Assembly: GCA_023269235.1 (NCBI GenBank)
Contig: JAHFTW010000004.1
Span: 120,666-184,665, forward strand
Length of the DNA stretch: 64,000 nt
DNA from: Thermoplasmata archaeon
Lineage (GTDB): Archaea > Thermoplasmatota > E2 > JACPAO01 > JAHFTW01
Direction of reading: 5' to 3'
Part shown: positions 18,148-26,610 of the stretch, piece by piece
How the letters are laid out: the number at the start of each line of letters is the position of its first letter
Numbering within the stretch: the first letter of the stretch is position 1
Notes under the pieces: model-generated
What the model saw: only the letters and a program-made list of their open reading frames with translations
Database searches by the model: none
What the model was told of the DNA's origin: nothing
Translations under genes and position numbers: made by a program

Positions 18148-18941
18148 ACCCCTTCCCTGAGGAGGGCGAGCTCGTCGTCGGCACGGTGCGCGAGGTGCAG
18201 AACTTCGGCGCCATGGTGACGCTCGAGGAGTACGCCGGGAAGGAGGGCTTCTGCCACATCCGCGAGGTCGCCCCCGGCTGGGTCAAGCGCATCCGCGACT
18301 TCGTGCGCGAGCAGCAGCGCGTCGTCGCCAAGGTCCAGGGCGTGGACGCCAAGAAGGGCCACATCGACCTCAGCCTGAAGGCGGTCAACGAGCACCAGAA
18401 GCGCGAGACCATCCAGGCGTGGAAGAACGAGCAGAAGGCCGACAACTTCCTCAAGATCCTCGCCGAGCGCGAGAAGACGACCGCCGAGGCGCTCCTTGCC
18501 TCGTACGGCCGCACCCTCATCGAGACGTACGGCTCCCTCTACAGCGCGTTCCAGCAGGCCGCCGAGTACGGCGAGGAGGCGTTCAAGCAGGAGAACGTCA
18601 CCGGTGCCTGGATTCCCAACTTCATCGCGTTCGCCAAGGAGAACATCCAGGCGAGCTTCGTGGACATCACCGGTTTCCTTGACGTCCAGCACCACGGCGC
18701 CGACGGCGTCAAGCACGTCAGCAAGGCGCTCAAGGCCGCCGAGAAGTCGGAGTTCGAGGACGTCGAGATCGAGGTCGCCTACATGGGCGCCCCGCACTAC
18801 CGCGTCACCGTCAAGGCCCCTGACTTCAAGATCGCCGAGACCGAGATGCAGAAGGCGGCCGACCGCACCATCCTGGCCATCCAGAAGGCCGGCGGCGCGG
18901 GCAGCTTCCACCGCGAACTCGACGCCAAGAAGGCGGCCTGA
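18135..18941 (+). CDS. eif2a: Translation initiation factor aIF2, alpha subunit
   Basis: Part of the heterotrimeric aIF2 that delivers initiator tRNA. 268 residues, standard length. An S1/OB domain (GELVVGTVREVQNFGAMVTLEEY...GFCHIREVAPGWVKRIRDFV, residues ~9-80), a helical middle domain (~85-175) and the C-terminal alpha/beta domain that binds the gamma subunit are all present. The GTG start at 18135 lies inside the end of the lipoprotein gene; no ATG fits. Nop10 follows after 5 nt, preserving the archaeal aIF2-alpha/Nop10 pair. Confidence 0.96.
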   Translation: MAKLNPFPEEGELVVGTVREVQNFGAMVTLEEYAGKEGFCHIREVAPGWVKRIRDFVREQQRVVAKVQGVDAKKGHIDLSLKAVNEHQKRETIQAWKNEQKADNFLKILAEREKTTAEALLASYGRTLIETYGSLYSAFQQAAEYGEEAFKQENVTGAWIPNFIAFAKENIQASFVDITGFLDVQHHGADGVKHVSKALKAAEKSEFEDVEIEVAYMGAPHYRVTVKAPDFKIAETEMQKAADRTILAIQKAGGAGSFHRELDAKKAA

Positions 18942-18946
18942 GCCCG

Positions 18947-19120
18947 ATGAAGACGCGCATGCTTTACTGCAAGGCCTGCGCCGACTACACCCTCCAGGCC
19001 ACCTGCCACCGCTGCGGCGGCAAGGCCATCCAGAACACGCCCGCCAAGTTCTCCCCCGAGGACCACTACGGTGAGTACCGGCGCAAGCTGCGCAAGCTCG
19101 ACGCGGGCAAGAAAGCGTAA
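18947..19120 (+). CDS. nop10: H/ACA ribonucleoprotein protein Nop10
   Basis: 57-residue zinc protein that joins Cbf5, Gar1 and L7Ae in H/ACA RNPs for rRNA pseudouridylation. CKAC and CHRC form the zinc ribbon, and PAKFSPEDHYGEYRRKLRK is the Cbf5-binding linker and helix, nearly consensus. It lies 5 nt after aIF2-alpha, as in many archaea. Confidence 0.95.
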   Translation: MKTRMLYCKACADYTLQATCHRCGGKAIQNTPAKFSPEDHYGEYRRKLRKLDAGKKA

Positions 19121-19146
19121 GCTGGGCTCCGGCGCCGTGCGCTGGC

Positions 19147-22100
19147 CTAGCGACCCTTGCGGGATGCCTTCTCGCGCAGCGCGCGCTCGGCCTCGTGCTC
19201 GCGGATGATCCGGTCAATGGCGTCCGGGTCGTAGGCGGGGCGCTCGACCACGACGCGCTCCACGGCCTCGCGGCGCGGCGCCAGCTCAGCGAGGGGGATG
19301 CGCACGGCCTCAGCGGGCGGGGCGGGCGGAGCCGACGCGGCCGCAGTCGCAGCGACCGCCTTGCGCAACCTCGCCTTGCGGCCCGTTGAGCCGTCCGCGG
19401 ACCACGCCTCGACGGCGGGAGTGGCGGGGGCGGGGGCGGGTTTGGCCGCCGGCTTGGAAGACTTGGGCGCAGGCGCCGGCTGAGCGGCGACCGACTGGAC
19501 CGTCTCGGTGGACTCGATGGGGCTGGCCTTCGCGAGCGCCTTGGCGAGCCGCGTCTCCGCCTTGGCCTTGCGGGCGGCCTCGCGTTTGGCGGCGCGAGCA
19601 GACTCCTGCGCGGCGGCCGCCTCCTTGCGGGCAACCGCCTGGGCGGCGGCCTGGGCCTTCTGGGCAGCGCGTCCTTCCTCGGCGGCGCGCTTGCGGGCGG
19701 CGGCCTCCTCGCGCTCGGCCTCGCGGGCGGCGGCCTTGGCGATGCGCTCCTGCTCGGCGGCGGCGCGTTCGGCGGCCTTGCGGGCCTCCTTGTCCGCGGC
19801 CTGGGTGCTTGCGCGCTCCGCCTCGCGGCGGGCCTCGGCGGCCTTCCGCTTGGCCTCGAGTGCCTCCTCACGCACCTTGGCCTTCGCGGTCGCGGCCTCG
19901 TCGCGGGCCTTGCGCTTGGCCTCCTTCTGCTCGTCCTTGGCGCGGCGGGCGGCCTCGGTGGCCTTCGCCTGCGCGGCGTCACGCTGGGATTGTTCCTTGA
20001 GCTGGAGCGCGGCCTCCTTCGCTTCGCGCTTGGCCGCGTCGGCCTTCGCGCGTTCGGCGGCCCGGGTAGCCTTCTCCTCGGGGGTGCGGGACGCGAGGAA
20101 CGGCAGCCGGAAGGGCTTGGATGGTTCGGGCGTCTTGGCAGGCTTTGCTCCCTTCTTGGGCTTCGGCTCGGCCTTCGGCTTGGCGGGCTTGGCCTGGCGC
20201 CGGAAACGGGCGAAGAGGCCGCCCTCGGGGTTGACCTTCTTGGCGGCCTTGGCTTGTTTTTCCTGCTTCGCCTTCGCCTTGGCGGCCTCCGCCTTGGCGC
20301 GCGCCTTGGCCTTGTCGGCGTCCGCCTTCGCGCGGAGCTTGGCCTGCTGGGCCTCCGCCTTGGCGGCCTCCTTCAGGCGGCGCTCCTCGGCCTTGTCGCC
20401 CTTTGCGGCGGGCTTGCGTTGGAAACGAGCGAAGAAGCCGGCGTTCGCCTTCGTCGTCTGCTTGGACTTGGGTTCGGCCTTTGGTTTCGCCTGGGCCGCG
20501 GCGGCCTCGGCCTTCTCGCGGGCGCGCTGCTCGGCGGCGCGCTCCTTGGCCTGGCGGGCCTGCTCCTTCGCGGCTTCCTGGGCGGCGGCCTTCTCGGCCT
20601 TGGCGATGGCAGGATCAGGCTTAGGCGCCTTGGCGGCGGCGGCCTGCTCGGCCTTGCGCTCCTGCGCGCGCTGCTTGGCAACGAGCTTGGCCTCGGCGAG
20701 GCGCTGCTTGCGCGCCGCTTTCGCCTCTTTCTTGGACTGGAGCGTCTGCGCCTTCTGCTCTTTGGCGAGGCGGCGACGGTCGGCGCGCGTGCCGAGCTCG
20801 AGCGTCGGGGGCGCCTCGACAGCGACGACCTCCTCGGTGATGCGGAAGCCGCCCTTCGTGGTGTAGGCCTTGCCGGCCTTGTGGCCGAACGCGCGCAGCC
20901 GGTCGAAGTCCGGCTTCTCGTCCTCGGGGAGCTTGACGAAAGGGCTGCGGCCGTCGGCGAGGCGCGGGACCGGGTGGTCGTAGGAGTCCTCAGGAAGCCG
21001 GGCGAAGGGGCTCTGGCCGTCGGGGAGGCGCGGCTTGCCGGTGCGCTTGCGGTCCTCGGGGAGGCGGGCGAAGGGGCTTTCGCCGTCGGCGAGGGTCGCC
21101 TTCTCCTTGGAGAGCTGCTTGCGCTCGGCTCTGTCGGTGCCGGCGTACGCCTCCTGTCGCGCCTCGACCGAGCGGGCCCACAATCCGTCGCCGGGGCGGG
21201 ACAGCGGCTGCGCGACGCCCTGCGCCCAGATGCCGGAGCCCTGCGGCGTGGCGGCGCGGCGGGCGTCCACGAGGGCGCGCTCGCGCGCCTTTTCGTTGAG
21301 CTTGGCGGCCTTGGCGTCGTCCTTGGCCTTCGCCTCCGCGGCGGCGGCGCGCTGCTTGGCGAGCCGCTTCTCTACCTTCGCGTCGAGGGGTTGCGCGCTC
21401 TGCGGCGCGGCCTTGGAGGTCTTGTCCGCCTTGCCGAGCTTGCCAGGCTTCGCGGGTTGGGCGTCCTTGCCTTTCTTCGCCGCCTTCGCGGCAAGCTTGG
21501 CGGCTTTCGCCTCGGCCTTCGCCGCCTTCTTCGCGGCCTTGGCCTCGGCCTTGAGGCGCTTCTTCTCAGCCTTCACCTTCTGTTTTTCGGAGAGCTCCTT
21601 CGGCTTCTCCTCCTTCGTGGCCTTGCCGGCCTTTGCCGGCTTGGTGGGCTCGTCGCCCGCCTTGCCCTTCACGGGCTTGGAATCGGATGCCGCCTTCTCA
21701 CCAGCAGCCTTTGCCTTGGCGTCGAGCTTGGCCTGCTTCTTGGCCTCCTTGGCCTTGGCCTTCTCGAGCTTGCGTTGCGCTTTCGCGGCCTTCTTGGCGG
21801 CACGGGCCTGTTCCTTCGCCGCCTTCGCGTCCTGCTGGGATTTCTCTTTCGCAGCGGCGGCCTGCGCCTTCTCCTTCATGGCCGCGGACTCGGTGCGCGC
21901 GGTCTCCCTCGCGGCCGCGGCCTCCTGCTTGGCGTCGGCCTGGGCGGCAGCGCGCTTCTCCATCAGGGCCGGGCCAGCCTTCGCGGAGCCGGTCTCGCCT
22001 TGGAACTCCTTGGCGCGCTTCGCCTCGGCCTTGGCGGCGACGGCGGCCTCGCGGGCGGCGACCGTCTCAGCCTTCGCGCGCTCCTTGGCCTCGGCCTTGA

Positions 22101-23127
22101 GGCGGCGCGCCTCCTCCTTGTCGCCCTTGGCGGCGGGGGCCGCGACGGGCTCCAGTCCGAGCAGCGACTTGCAGCTTGGGCAGGTCGCCTTGCGGGCGTT
22201 CGGCTTGACACCGAACGTGAACTGGCAGTTGGCGCAGGTGAGGGGCTCGAGGCCCGGGGCGAGGACGGCGGCCTTCGCCTTGCGCGCCTCGTCGGCGGCG
22301 CGCTTGGCCTCGGCCTTCGCGGCCAGCGCCTCACGGCGCTTGGCCTCCTTGGCCGCCTCGCGGGCCTTCTTCGCGTCGGCCTTGGGGTCGGACCCGGCGG
22401 GTCCCGCGGCGGGGGCGGCCTTCGTGGGCTTGGCCTTGCGACGGAAGAGGCCGCGGCGCTCCGTCTGGGGGGGCGCGTGAAGCTCGGCATGGTGCTCGGG
22501 CTTCTCGCGGCGCAGGAAGCGGTGCAGGAAGCCGCGCTCGGCCTCCTTCTTGGCATCCTTGGCGAGCGCCTTGTCGTCCACCGTCGTCGGCGTGCCGGTG
22601 CGCACCTCGTCCTCCGGCGGCTCGGGGCGGCCCTTGACCTTGGCGAGCGCCTTCTTGCCGGCGTTGGCGGGGCCCGGGGCGTAGCGGCGGGCTTCCTGAA
22701 CCCAGACCTTGGCGAGTTTGGGCGTCACCTTGACGCCGATGACCGTAGACCCGAGACCGTCGAGGTAGCGTTGGACACGTTCGGCGAGCGGGTCGGGCTC
22801 CTGTTGGGCGAGCTCGGCGATGGAGTTGACCTCGGCGCGGACGAGGACCTCGGCGAACTGGGGGCCGATGCCCTTGATGCGGATGAGCTCCGCCATGTCC
22901 TGCCAGGCGTGCAGCTGCTTGGCTGGAATCTTCGTCTTCGCGGCGAGCTGGTCCGCGTCGGCGGCGAGGAGTTGCTCGGTGTCGGCGACGCCAGCGGCCT
23001 GGAGTTTTTTCGCGAACACGGGGCCGATGCCCTCGACCTTGAGGATGGGGGTCGGCTCGGGGGGGACGGAGGGCGTCCGCTGGCGGCGGAGGAAGAACCG
23101 TCGTGGGTTGCCGGCCGACTCAGACAA
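19147..23127 (-). CDS. Giant Lys/Ala-rich protein with N-terminal helix-hairpin-helix region
   Basis: About 1326 residues. The N-terminal ~130 residues hold two HhH-like motifs (KVEGIGPVFAKKLQAAGV; RIKGIGPQFAEVLVRAEV) similar to DUF4332-type folds. A C4 zinc ribbon (CANC...CPSC) follows near residues 300-325. The rest is Lys/Ala/Glu-rich and predicted helical or disordered. A short aromatic-basic motif recurs (RFFLRR, GFLHRFLRREKP, GLFRRKAKP, GFFARFQRKP, GLFARFRRQAKP), as does DGxSPFxxLPED three times in tandem. The start is uncertain: an upstream ATG (23205) lies before the TATA-like TTATTTATC, so TTG 23127 is chosen. HhH plus a histone-H1-like tail suggests nucleic-acid binding, but this is inference. 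Confidence 0.75.
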   Translation of the reverse strand: MSESAGNPRRFFLRRQRTPSVPPEPTPILKVEGIGPVFAKKLQAAGVADTEQLLAADADQLAAKTKIPAKQLHAWQDMAELIRIKGIGPQFAEVLVRAEVNSIAELAQQEPDPLAERVQRYLDGLGSTVIGVKVTPKLAKVWVQEARRYAPGPANAGKKALAKVKGRPEPPEDEVRTGTPTTVDDKALAKDAKKEAERGFLHRFLRREKPEHHAELHAPPQTERRGLFRRKAKPTKAAPAAGPAGSDPKADAKKAREAAKEAKRREALAAKAEAKRAADEARKAKAAVLAPGLEPLTCANCQFTFGVKPNARKATCPSCKSLLGLEPVAAPAAKGDKEEARRLKAEAKERAKAETVAAREAAVAAKAEAKRAKEFQGETGSAKAGPALMEKRAAAQADAKQEAAAARETARTESAAMKEKAQAAAAKEKSQQDAKAAKEQARAAKKAAKAQRKLEKAKAKEAKKQAKLDAKAKAAGEKAASDSKPVKGKAGDEPTKPAKAGKATKEEKPKELSEKQKVKAEKKRLKAEAKAAKKAAKAEAKAAKLAAKAAKKGKDAQPAKPGKLGKADKTSKAAPQSAQPLDAKVEKRLAKQRAAAAEAKAKDDAKAAKLNEKARERALVDARRAATPQGSGIWAQGVAQPLSRPGDGLWARSVEARQEAYAGTDRAERKQLSKEKATLADGESPFARLPEDRKRTGKPRLPDGQSPFARLPEDSYDHPVPRLADGRSPFVKLPEDEKPDFDRLRAFGHKAGKAYTTKGGFRITEEVVAVEAPPTLELGTRADRRRLAKEQKAQTLQSKKEAKAARKQRLAEAKLVAKQRAQERKAEQAAAAKAPKPDPAIAKAEKAAAQEAAKEQARQAKERAAEQRAREKAEAAAAQAKPKAEPKSKQTTKANAGFFARFQRKPAAKGDKAEERRLKEAAKAEAQQAKLRAKADADKAKARAKAEAAKAKAKQEKQAKAAKKVNPEGGLFARFRRQAKPAKPKAEPKPKKGAKPAKTPEPSKPFRLPFLASRTPEEKATRAAERAKADAAKREAKEAALQLKEQSQRDAAQAKATEAARRAKDEQKEAKRKARDEAATAKAKVREEALEAKRKAAEARREAERASTQAADKEARKAAERAAAEQERIAKAAAREAEREEAAARKRAAEEGRAAQKAQAAAQAVARKEAAAAQESARAAKREAARKAKAETRLAKALAKASPIESTETVQSVAAQPAPAPKSSKPAAKPAPAPATPAVEAWSADGSTGRKARLRKAVAATAAASAPPAPPAEAVRIPLAELAPRREAVERVVVERPAYDPDAIDRIIREHEAERALREKASRKGR
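20925..21093 (-). repeat. Three tandem DGxSPFxxLPED repeats within the giant protein
   Basis: Coding repeats of about 20-24 residues around 21051-21093, 20985-21028 and 20920-20965 (plus-strand positions). Core SPF(A/V)(R/K)LPED is conserved while the linkers differ, so the motif rather than the DNA is under selection. Confidence 0.6.
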
Positions 23128-23164
23128 AGAGACCCATCCTGGAAGCGACCCACCAGGAGCGCCT

Positions 23165-23175
23165 TGATAAATAAG
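23165..23175 (-). promoter_or_regulatory. TATA-like box of the giant HhH protein gene
   Basis: CTTATTTATCA on the minus strand, the best TATA match in this intergenic region. It predicts a transcript start near 23143, downstream of ATG 23205 and so excluding that start. Confidence 0.55.
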
Positions 23176-23184
23176 CCAGAGGCC

Positions 23185-23316
23185 CGGCGGACTGCGTGCG
23201 CGCATTCCGCCGACAGGCTGGGGCCCTCCGGGCCCCAGGCCCCTCGGAGGACGACAATGGGCGGTCGCTTTGCGCGACCGCCCAGTAGGCCACCAGCGGG
23301 TGGCCTTCGGCCACCC
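23185..23316 (-). ncRNA. Array of four strong hairpins in intergenic region
   Basis: The gap after the DUF54 gene packs four inverted repeats. They are CGGCGGA/TCCGCCG (23185-23212, 14-nt loop), CTGGGGCCC-TCC-GGGCCCCAG (23218-23238), TGGGCGGTCGC/GCGACCGCCCA (23258-23284, 11-bp stem, 5-nt loop) and GGGTGGCC-TTC-GGCCACCC (23298-23316). A further GGCCACC at 23288-23294 can also pair with GGTGGCC at 23299-23305, making two mutually exclusive hairpins. It has no ORF. It could be a terminator array, a processed sRNA or an attenuator. Confidence 0.5.
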
Positions 23317-23323
23317 AACTCTC

Positions 23324-23776
23324 TCAAGGTTTCCCAGACTCGAGAAGCCGGCCCAAATCCCGGATCGCTGCCTCGCGGCCGGAGGGGTAGGCCTCCATTT
23401 TCAGCCGGAGCTGAACGCAATCTTCCCCGTCGGTCAAGACGAGGCGGCCCGCGAAGGCCTCCTGCTTGTCGAGGCGGGCGAAGAAGAGGCCGTCCTCGTC
23501 CGTGCGGCGCTCCAGCTCGGCGCGGAAACGCTCGAGGGCGCCGGGGATGCCGAACAATCGGGCAAGCAGGTCGCGCACGCCGCGCGAGCGCTCGACGACG
23601 GCCTCGAGGACGTGCTGCTCGAGGCCGTGGTGGGTCTCCAGCACGGTGTCCTCGATGGCAAGTTCGGGGTCGCCGACGACGGCGCGCACGGCCTGGGCGA
23701 CGCGTTCCACGACCTCGGTCGGGTGCGCCACGGCGCGCAGCCGCACCCAGTGGTAGGTGAGCGGCCGGTACGCCAT
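23324..23776 (-). CDS. DUF54 RNA-binding protein (predicted exosome-associated)
   Basis: 150 residues of the archaeal DUF54/COG1325 family, annotated as an RNA-binding or exosome-linked protein. Family landmarks: N-terminal VRLRAVAHPTE, central ETHHGLEQHVLEAVVERSRGVRDLLARL and C-terminal DEDGLFFARLDKQEAFAGRLVLTDGEDCVQLRLKMEAYP. Length is typical. ATG 23776 lies 7 nt after the stop of the 2-oxoacid oxidoreductase beta gene, so the three minus-strand genes are probably one operon. The biochemical role of the family is not firmly established. Confidence 0.85.
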   Translation of the reverse strand: MAYRPLTYHWVRLRAVAHPTEVVERVAQAVRAVVGDPELAIEDTVLETHHGLEQHVLEAVVERSRGVRDLLARLFGIPGALERFRAELERRTDEDGLFFARLDKQEAFAGRLVLTDGEDCVQLRLKMEAYPSGREAAIRDLGRLLESGKP

Positions 23777-23783
23777 GATGGGC

Positions 23784-24665
23784 CTAGAGGTAAGTGTGCA
23801 GGCTCTTCGTCACGTCGACGCGGAGGTCGTGGTGGATGAGCGGCTTCTCGACGAGCCAGGGGTAGGCGTCCTCGAGCGTCGGGAGCTTGGTGTCCTTGTA
23901 GAGCGTGCCGAGGGCGATGTCGTTGTGGCCCCACTTGAGCGCCATCTCGAACGCTTTCGCCTTGTTGGTCGGGTCCCAGTCGGCCGGGAGCTTGACGGCC
24001 TGGTCCTTGTACCACGCGTAGGTGTTGATCTTGTTGAAGGTGACACAGGGCTGCAGGATGTCGATGAGGGCGAATCCCTTGTACTGCATCGCTTCCTTGA
24101 TGGTCTCGGTGAGGTGCTTCGGGTCGCCGGCGCTGCTGCGCGCGACCATGCCGGCCCCGCACGCGATGGCGAGCGTCATCGGGTTGAGGGGCGCCTCGAA
24201 GTTGCCCTTCGGGGTGGTCTTGGTCTTGTGCCCCAGGTCCGTCGTCGGGGACGCTTGGCCGGTCGTGAGGCCGTAGATCTGGTTGTTGTGCGCCAGCATC
24301 GTGATGTTCACGTTGCGGCGGGCCGCATGGACCAGGTGGCCCACACCGATGCCGTAGCCGTCGCCGTCGCCGGAGATGACGATGACGTCGTTCTTGGTGT
24401 TGGCCAAGCGGGCGGCCGTGGCGATGGGGAGGGCGCGGCCATGCAGGGTGTGGAACCCGTACGCGTTGAGCCAGTGCGGCAGCTTGCTGCTGCAGCCGAT
24501 GCCGGCGATGACCGTGACCTCGTGGGGCTGCTTCTGCATGTCCACGAGCGCCTTCTTGAGCGAGTTCAGGATGCCGAAGTCGCCGCAGCCGGGGCACCAG
24601 TCGGGCTTGTTCTCGGTCGTGAAGTCCTTCATCGTGACCGGGGCCACGGGGAGTTGCTCAGACAT
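23784..24665 (-). CDS. korB: 2-oxoacid:ferredoxin oxidoreductase, beta subunit
   Basis: TPP- and [4Fe-4S]-binding subunit of a two-subunit enzyme that oxidatively decarboxylates 2-oxoglutarate and/or pyruvate to acyl-CoA, reducing ferredoxin. 293 residues. Cluster ligands: Cys24/Cys27 (WCPGCG), Cys58 (GIGCSS) and the Cys of QPCVTFNK. The TPP motif is GDGDGYGIGVGHLVHAARRN. The start at ATG 24665 is supported by GGAGGCG 8 nt upstream and a 2-nt gap after the alpha gene. Given TCA genes nearby, 2-oxoglutarate is the likelier substrate, but specificity cannot be read here; the symbol is provisional. Confidence 0.93.
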   Translation of the reverse strand: MSEQLPVAPVTMKDFTTENKPDWCPGCGDFGILNSLKKALVDMQKQPHEVTVIAGIGCSSKLPHWLNAYGFHTLHGRALPIATAARLANTKNDVIVISGDGDGYGIGVGHLVHAARRNVNITMLAHNNQIYGLTTGQASPTTDLGHKTKTTPKGNFEAPLNPMTLAIACGAGMVARSSAGDPKHLTETIKEAMQYKGFALIDILQPCVTFNKINTYAWYKDQAVKLPADWDPTNKAKAFEMALKWGHNDIALGTLYKDTKLPTLEDAYPWLVEKPLIHHDLRVDVTKSLHTYL

Positions 24666-24667
24666 GC

Positions 24668-26527
24668 TTACTTCGCCTCCAGGGTCGCGTAGGATTCGGT
24701 CGCAATGGAGATGACGTCCGTGAAGTTGGCCTTCACGATCTTCATCACGTCGCGGTAGAGCTGGATGGGGTTGAAGGGGCGGCCGTCGATCTTGTGGATG
24801 CGGGCGTCGCAGCCGCGCAGCAGCATCTCGCGGATCAGGCCCTCGAGCTGGCCGAGGTGGTTGGCCTCGACCATGATGGTGTGCGTGCACTTCTCGAGCA
24901 TCGCCTCAAGGCTCTCCTTCGGGAAGGGCCAGATGTAGATGACGTGCAGGACGTTGGCCTTGATGCCGGCGGCTTGGAGGAGCTTGAGGGACTCGATGGC
25001 GGGGCCCTTGGTGCCGCCCCAGCAGACAAGCGTGACCTGGCTGGTCTCGGGGTGCTTGTCCTCGACGACCTCGCCGTTGGCCCACGTGTAGAACTTGGGC
25101 GGGGGCAGGGCCTTGGCCATGCCGGCCATTTTGGCGAAGCGCTTGAGGTGGCGGTTCGTGCGGTTGGTCGGGTCCTCGGTGATGTCGCCGAAGCGGTCCT
25201 GCTCGTCGGACGCCATCGTGTGCATGCCGCCGGGCTGGCCGGGGATGGTGCGGGGCGACACGCCGTCGGCGGTGAACTCGAGGCGGGCGAACTTGCGGTA
25301 GGTCGGGTCGAGCTTGGCCTCGCCGGACTTGAGGAGCTTGCCGCGGTTGATGACGAGGCCCTGCGTCGTGTAGGGCTCCCACGTCTGGTGGTGCTCGGCG
25401 AGGTTCTTGTCCGTCATCAGGAGGACGGGGACCTGGAACTGCTCGGCGAGGTTCATGGACTCGAAGGCGCAGTAGAACGCCTCCTTGGTGTCTCCGGGCG
25501 CGATGACGAAGCGGGGGAACTCGTCCTGGGACGCGTGGAGGAGGAAGCGCAGGTCGCCCTGGCCGGACCAGGTCGGAAGACCGGTCGCAGGGCCGGCGCG
25601 CTGGACGTCGACGTACACCATCGGGACCTCCGCGATGGCCGCGAGGCCGAGGCCCTCGACCATGAGCGAGAAGCCGCCGCCGGAGGTGCCGCACGCCGCG
25701 CGCACGCCGGCGTAGTTGGCGCCGATGGCCATGAGGCCGGCCGCCAGTTCGTCCTCGGTCTGCTTCGCGACGACGCCGTAGGCCTCGCCGTGCTGGATGA
25801 TGGTCTGCAAGATGGCCGTCGCCGGGGTCATCGGGTAGGCCGCGTAGAACTTGCAACCGCCCTGGATGAGGCCAAGCGCCGTGGACTGGTTGCCCGAGAT
25901 CATCATGCGCTTCGGGGCGTCCTTGTGGACCTTGACGGGATGGACGACCTTGTCCGCGTAGTGGGTGGCGACGTAGTCGAAGCCCGACTTGGCGGCGGTG
26001 ATGTTCATCGTGATGATGTCGCCGCCCTTCTTGCCGAAGGTCTCCTCGAGGCCCTCCTGGATGAAGTGGAAGGGGTAGCCGATGAAGCTCATCATGGCGC
26101 CGACGGCCACCGTGTTCTTGGTGATGGCGCCGCCGGCCGCCTCGGAGAGCTTCTTGAGGGGCACGTTGAGGAAGATGACGCCGCGCTTGGTGGCGTCGGC
26201 GTAGGTGGCCGCGACGTCCTGGCTGGCGAAGGCCGCGTCCTCGGCGTCGAAGACGACGACGCCGCCCTTGACGACGTCCTTGATGTGAAGGTCGATGGTC
26301 TCCTTGTTGAGGGCGATGAGGCACTGGAGCTCAGGGTAGTAGCTCGTGATGCTCTCGTCGGAGGCGGTGACGTGGATGGCGTTGTGGCCGCCGCGGATCA
26401 GCGAGGGGTACTCGATGTTCGTGTACACGTGCAGGCCGCCGTGCACGAGGCACTTGGCCAGGAGTTCGCCCGACGACATGATGCCGAAGCCGGCTTCACC
26501 GCCGATCATCGCGGAGACGCGTCCCAT
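24668..26527 (-). CDS. korA: 2-oxoacid:ferredoxin oxidoreductase, fused gamma-alpha subunit
   Basis: 619 residues. An N-terminal gamma domain (~1-190; GEAGFGIMSSGELLAK, RGGHNAIHVT) is fused to the alpha domain (~200-619). AAYPMTPATAIL around Tyr231 is this enzyme's version of the YPITP signature that contacts substrate and TPP. This is the two-subunit architecture known from aerobic archaea such as Sulfolobus and haloarchaea. ATG 26527 has a TATA-like CTTTTCATAG centred 27 nt upstream, consistent with a leaderless mRNA, and the beta gene follows after 2 nt. Pyruvate versus 2-oxoglutarate preference is unresolved. Confidence 0.95.
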   Translation of the reverse strand: MGRVSAMIGGEAGFGIMSSGELLAKCLVHGGLHVYTNIEYPSLIRGGHNAIHVTASDESITSYYPELQCLIALNKETIDLHIKDVVKGGVVVFDAEDAAFASQDVAATYADATKRGVIFLNVPLKKLSEAAGGAITKNTVAVGAMMSFIGYPFHFIQEGLEETFGKKGGDIITMNITAAKSGFDYVATHYADKVVHPVKVHKDAPKRMMISGNQSTALGLIQGGCKFYAAYPMTPATAILQTIIQHGEAYGVVAKQTEDELAAGLMAIGANYAGVRAACGTSGGGFSLMVEGLGLAAIAEVPMVYVDVQRAGPATGLPTWSGQGDLRFLLHASQDEFPRFVIAPGDTKEAFYCAFESMNLAEQFQVPVLLMTDKNLAEHHQTWEPYTTQGLVINRGKLLKSGEAKLDPTYRKFARLEFTADGVSPRTIPGQPGGMHTMASDEQDRFGDITEDPTNRTNRHLKRFAKMAGMAKALPPPKFYTWANGEVVEDKHPETSQVTLVCWGGTKGPAIESLKLLQAAGIKANVLHVIYIWPFPKESLEAMLEKCTHTIMVEANHLGQLEGLIREMLLRGCDARIHKIDGRPFNPIQLYRDVMKIVKANFTDVISIATESYATLEAK

Positions 26528-26610
26528 GAATCCAGCCCAGCTGTCGCTCTATGAAAAGGTATCCAGATTCAGAACAGGAGAGGGAGGGGAGAAGGGGGAT
26601 GGGCCTGGCC

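Noticed and set aside
19990..23760. A very long plus-strand open frame (over 1200 codons) opposite the giant HhH gene
   Set aside because: It is Leu/Gly/Arg-rich, has no domain, and is the mirror of GCC/AAG-type Ala/Lys codons on the minus strand. The minus frame contains HhH and zinc-ribbon motifs.
24794..26554. Plus-strand open frame of 586 codons opposite korA
   Set aside because: Antisense to the gamma-alpha subunit; no recognisable domain.
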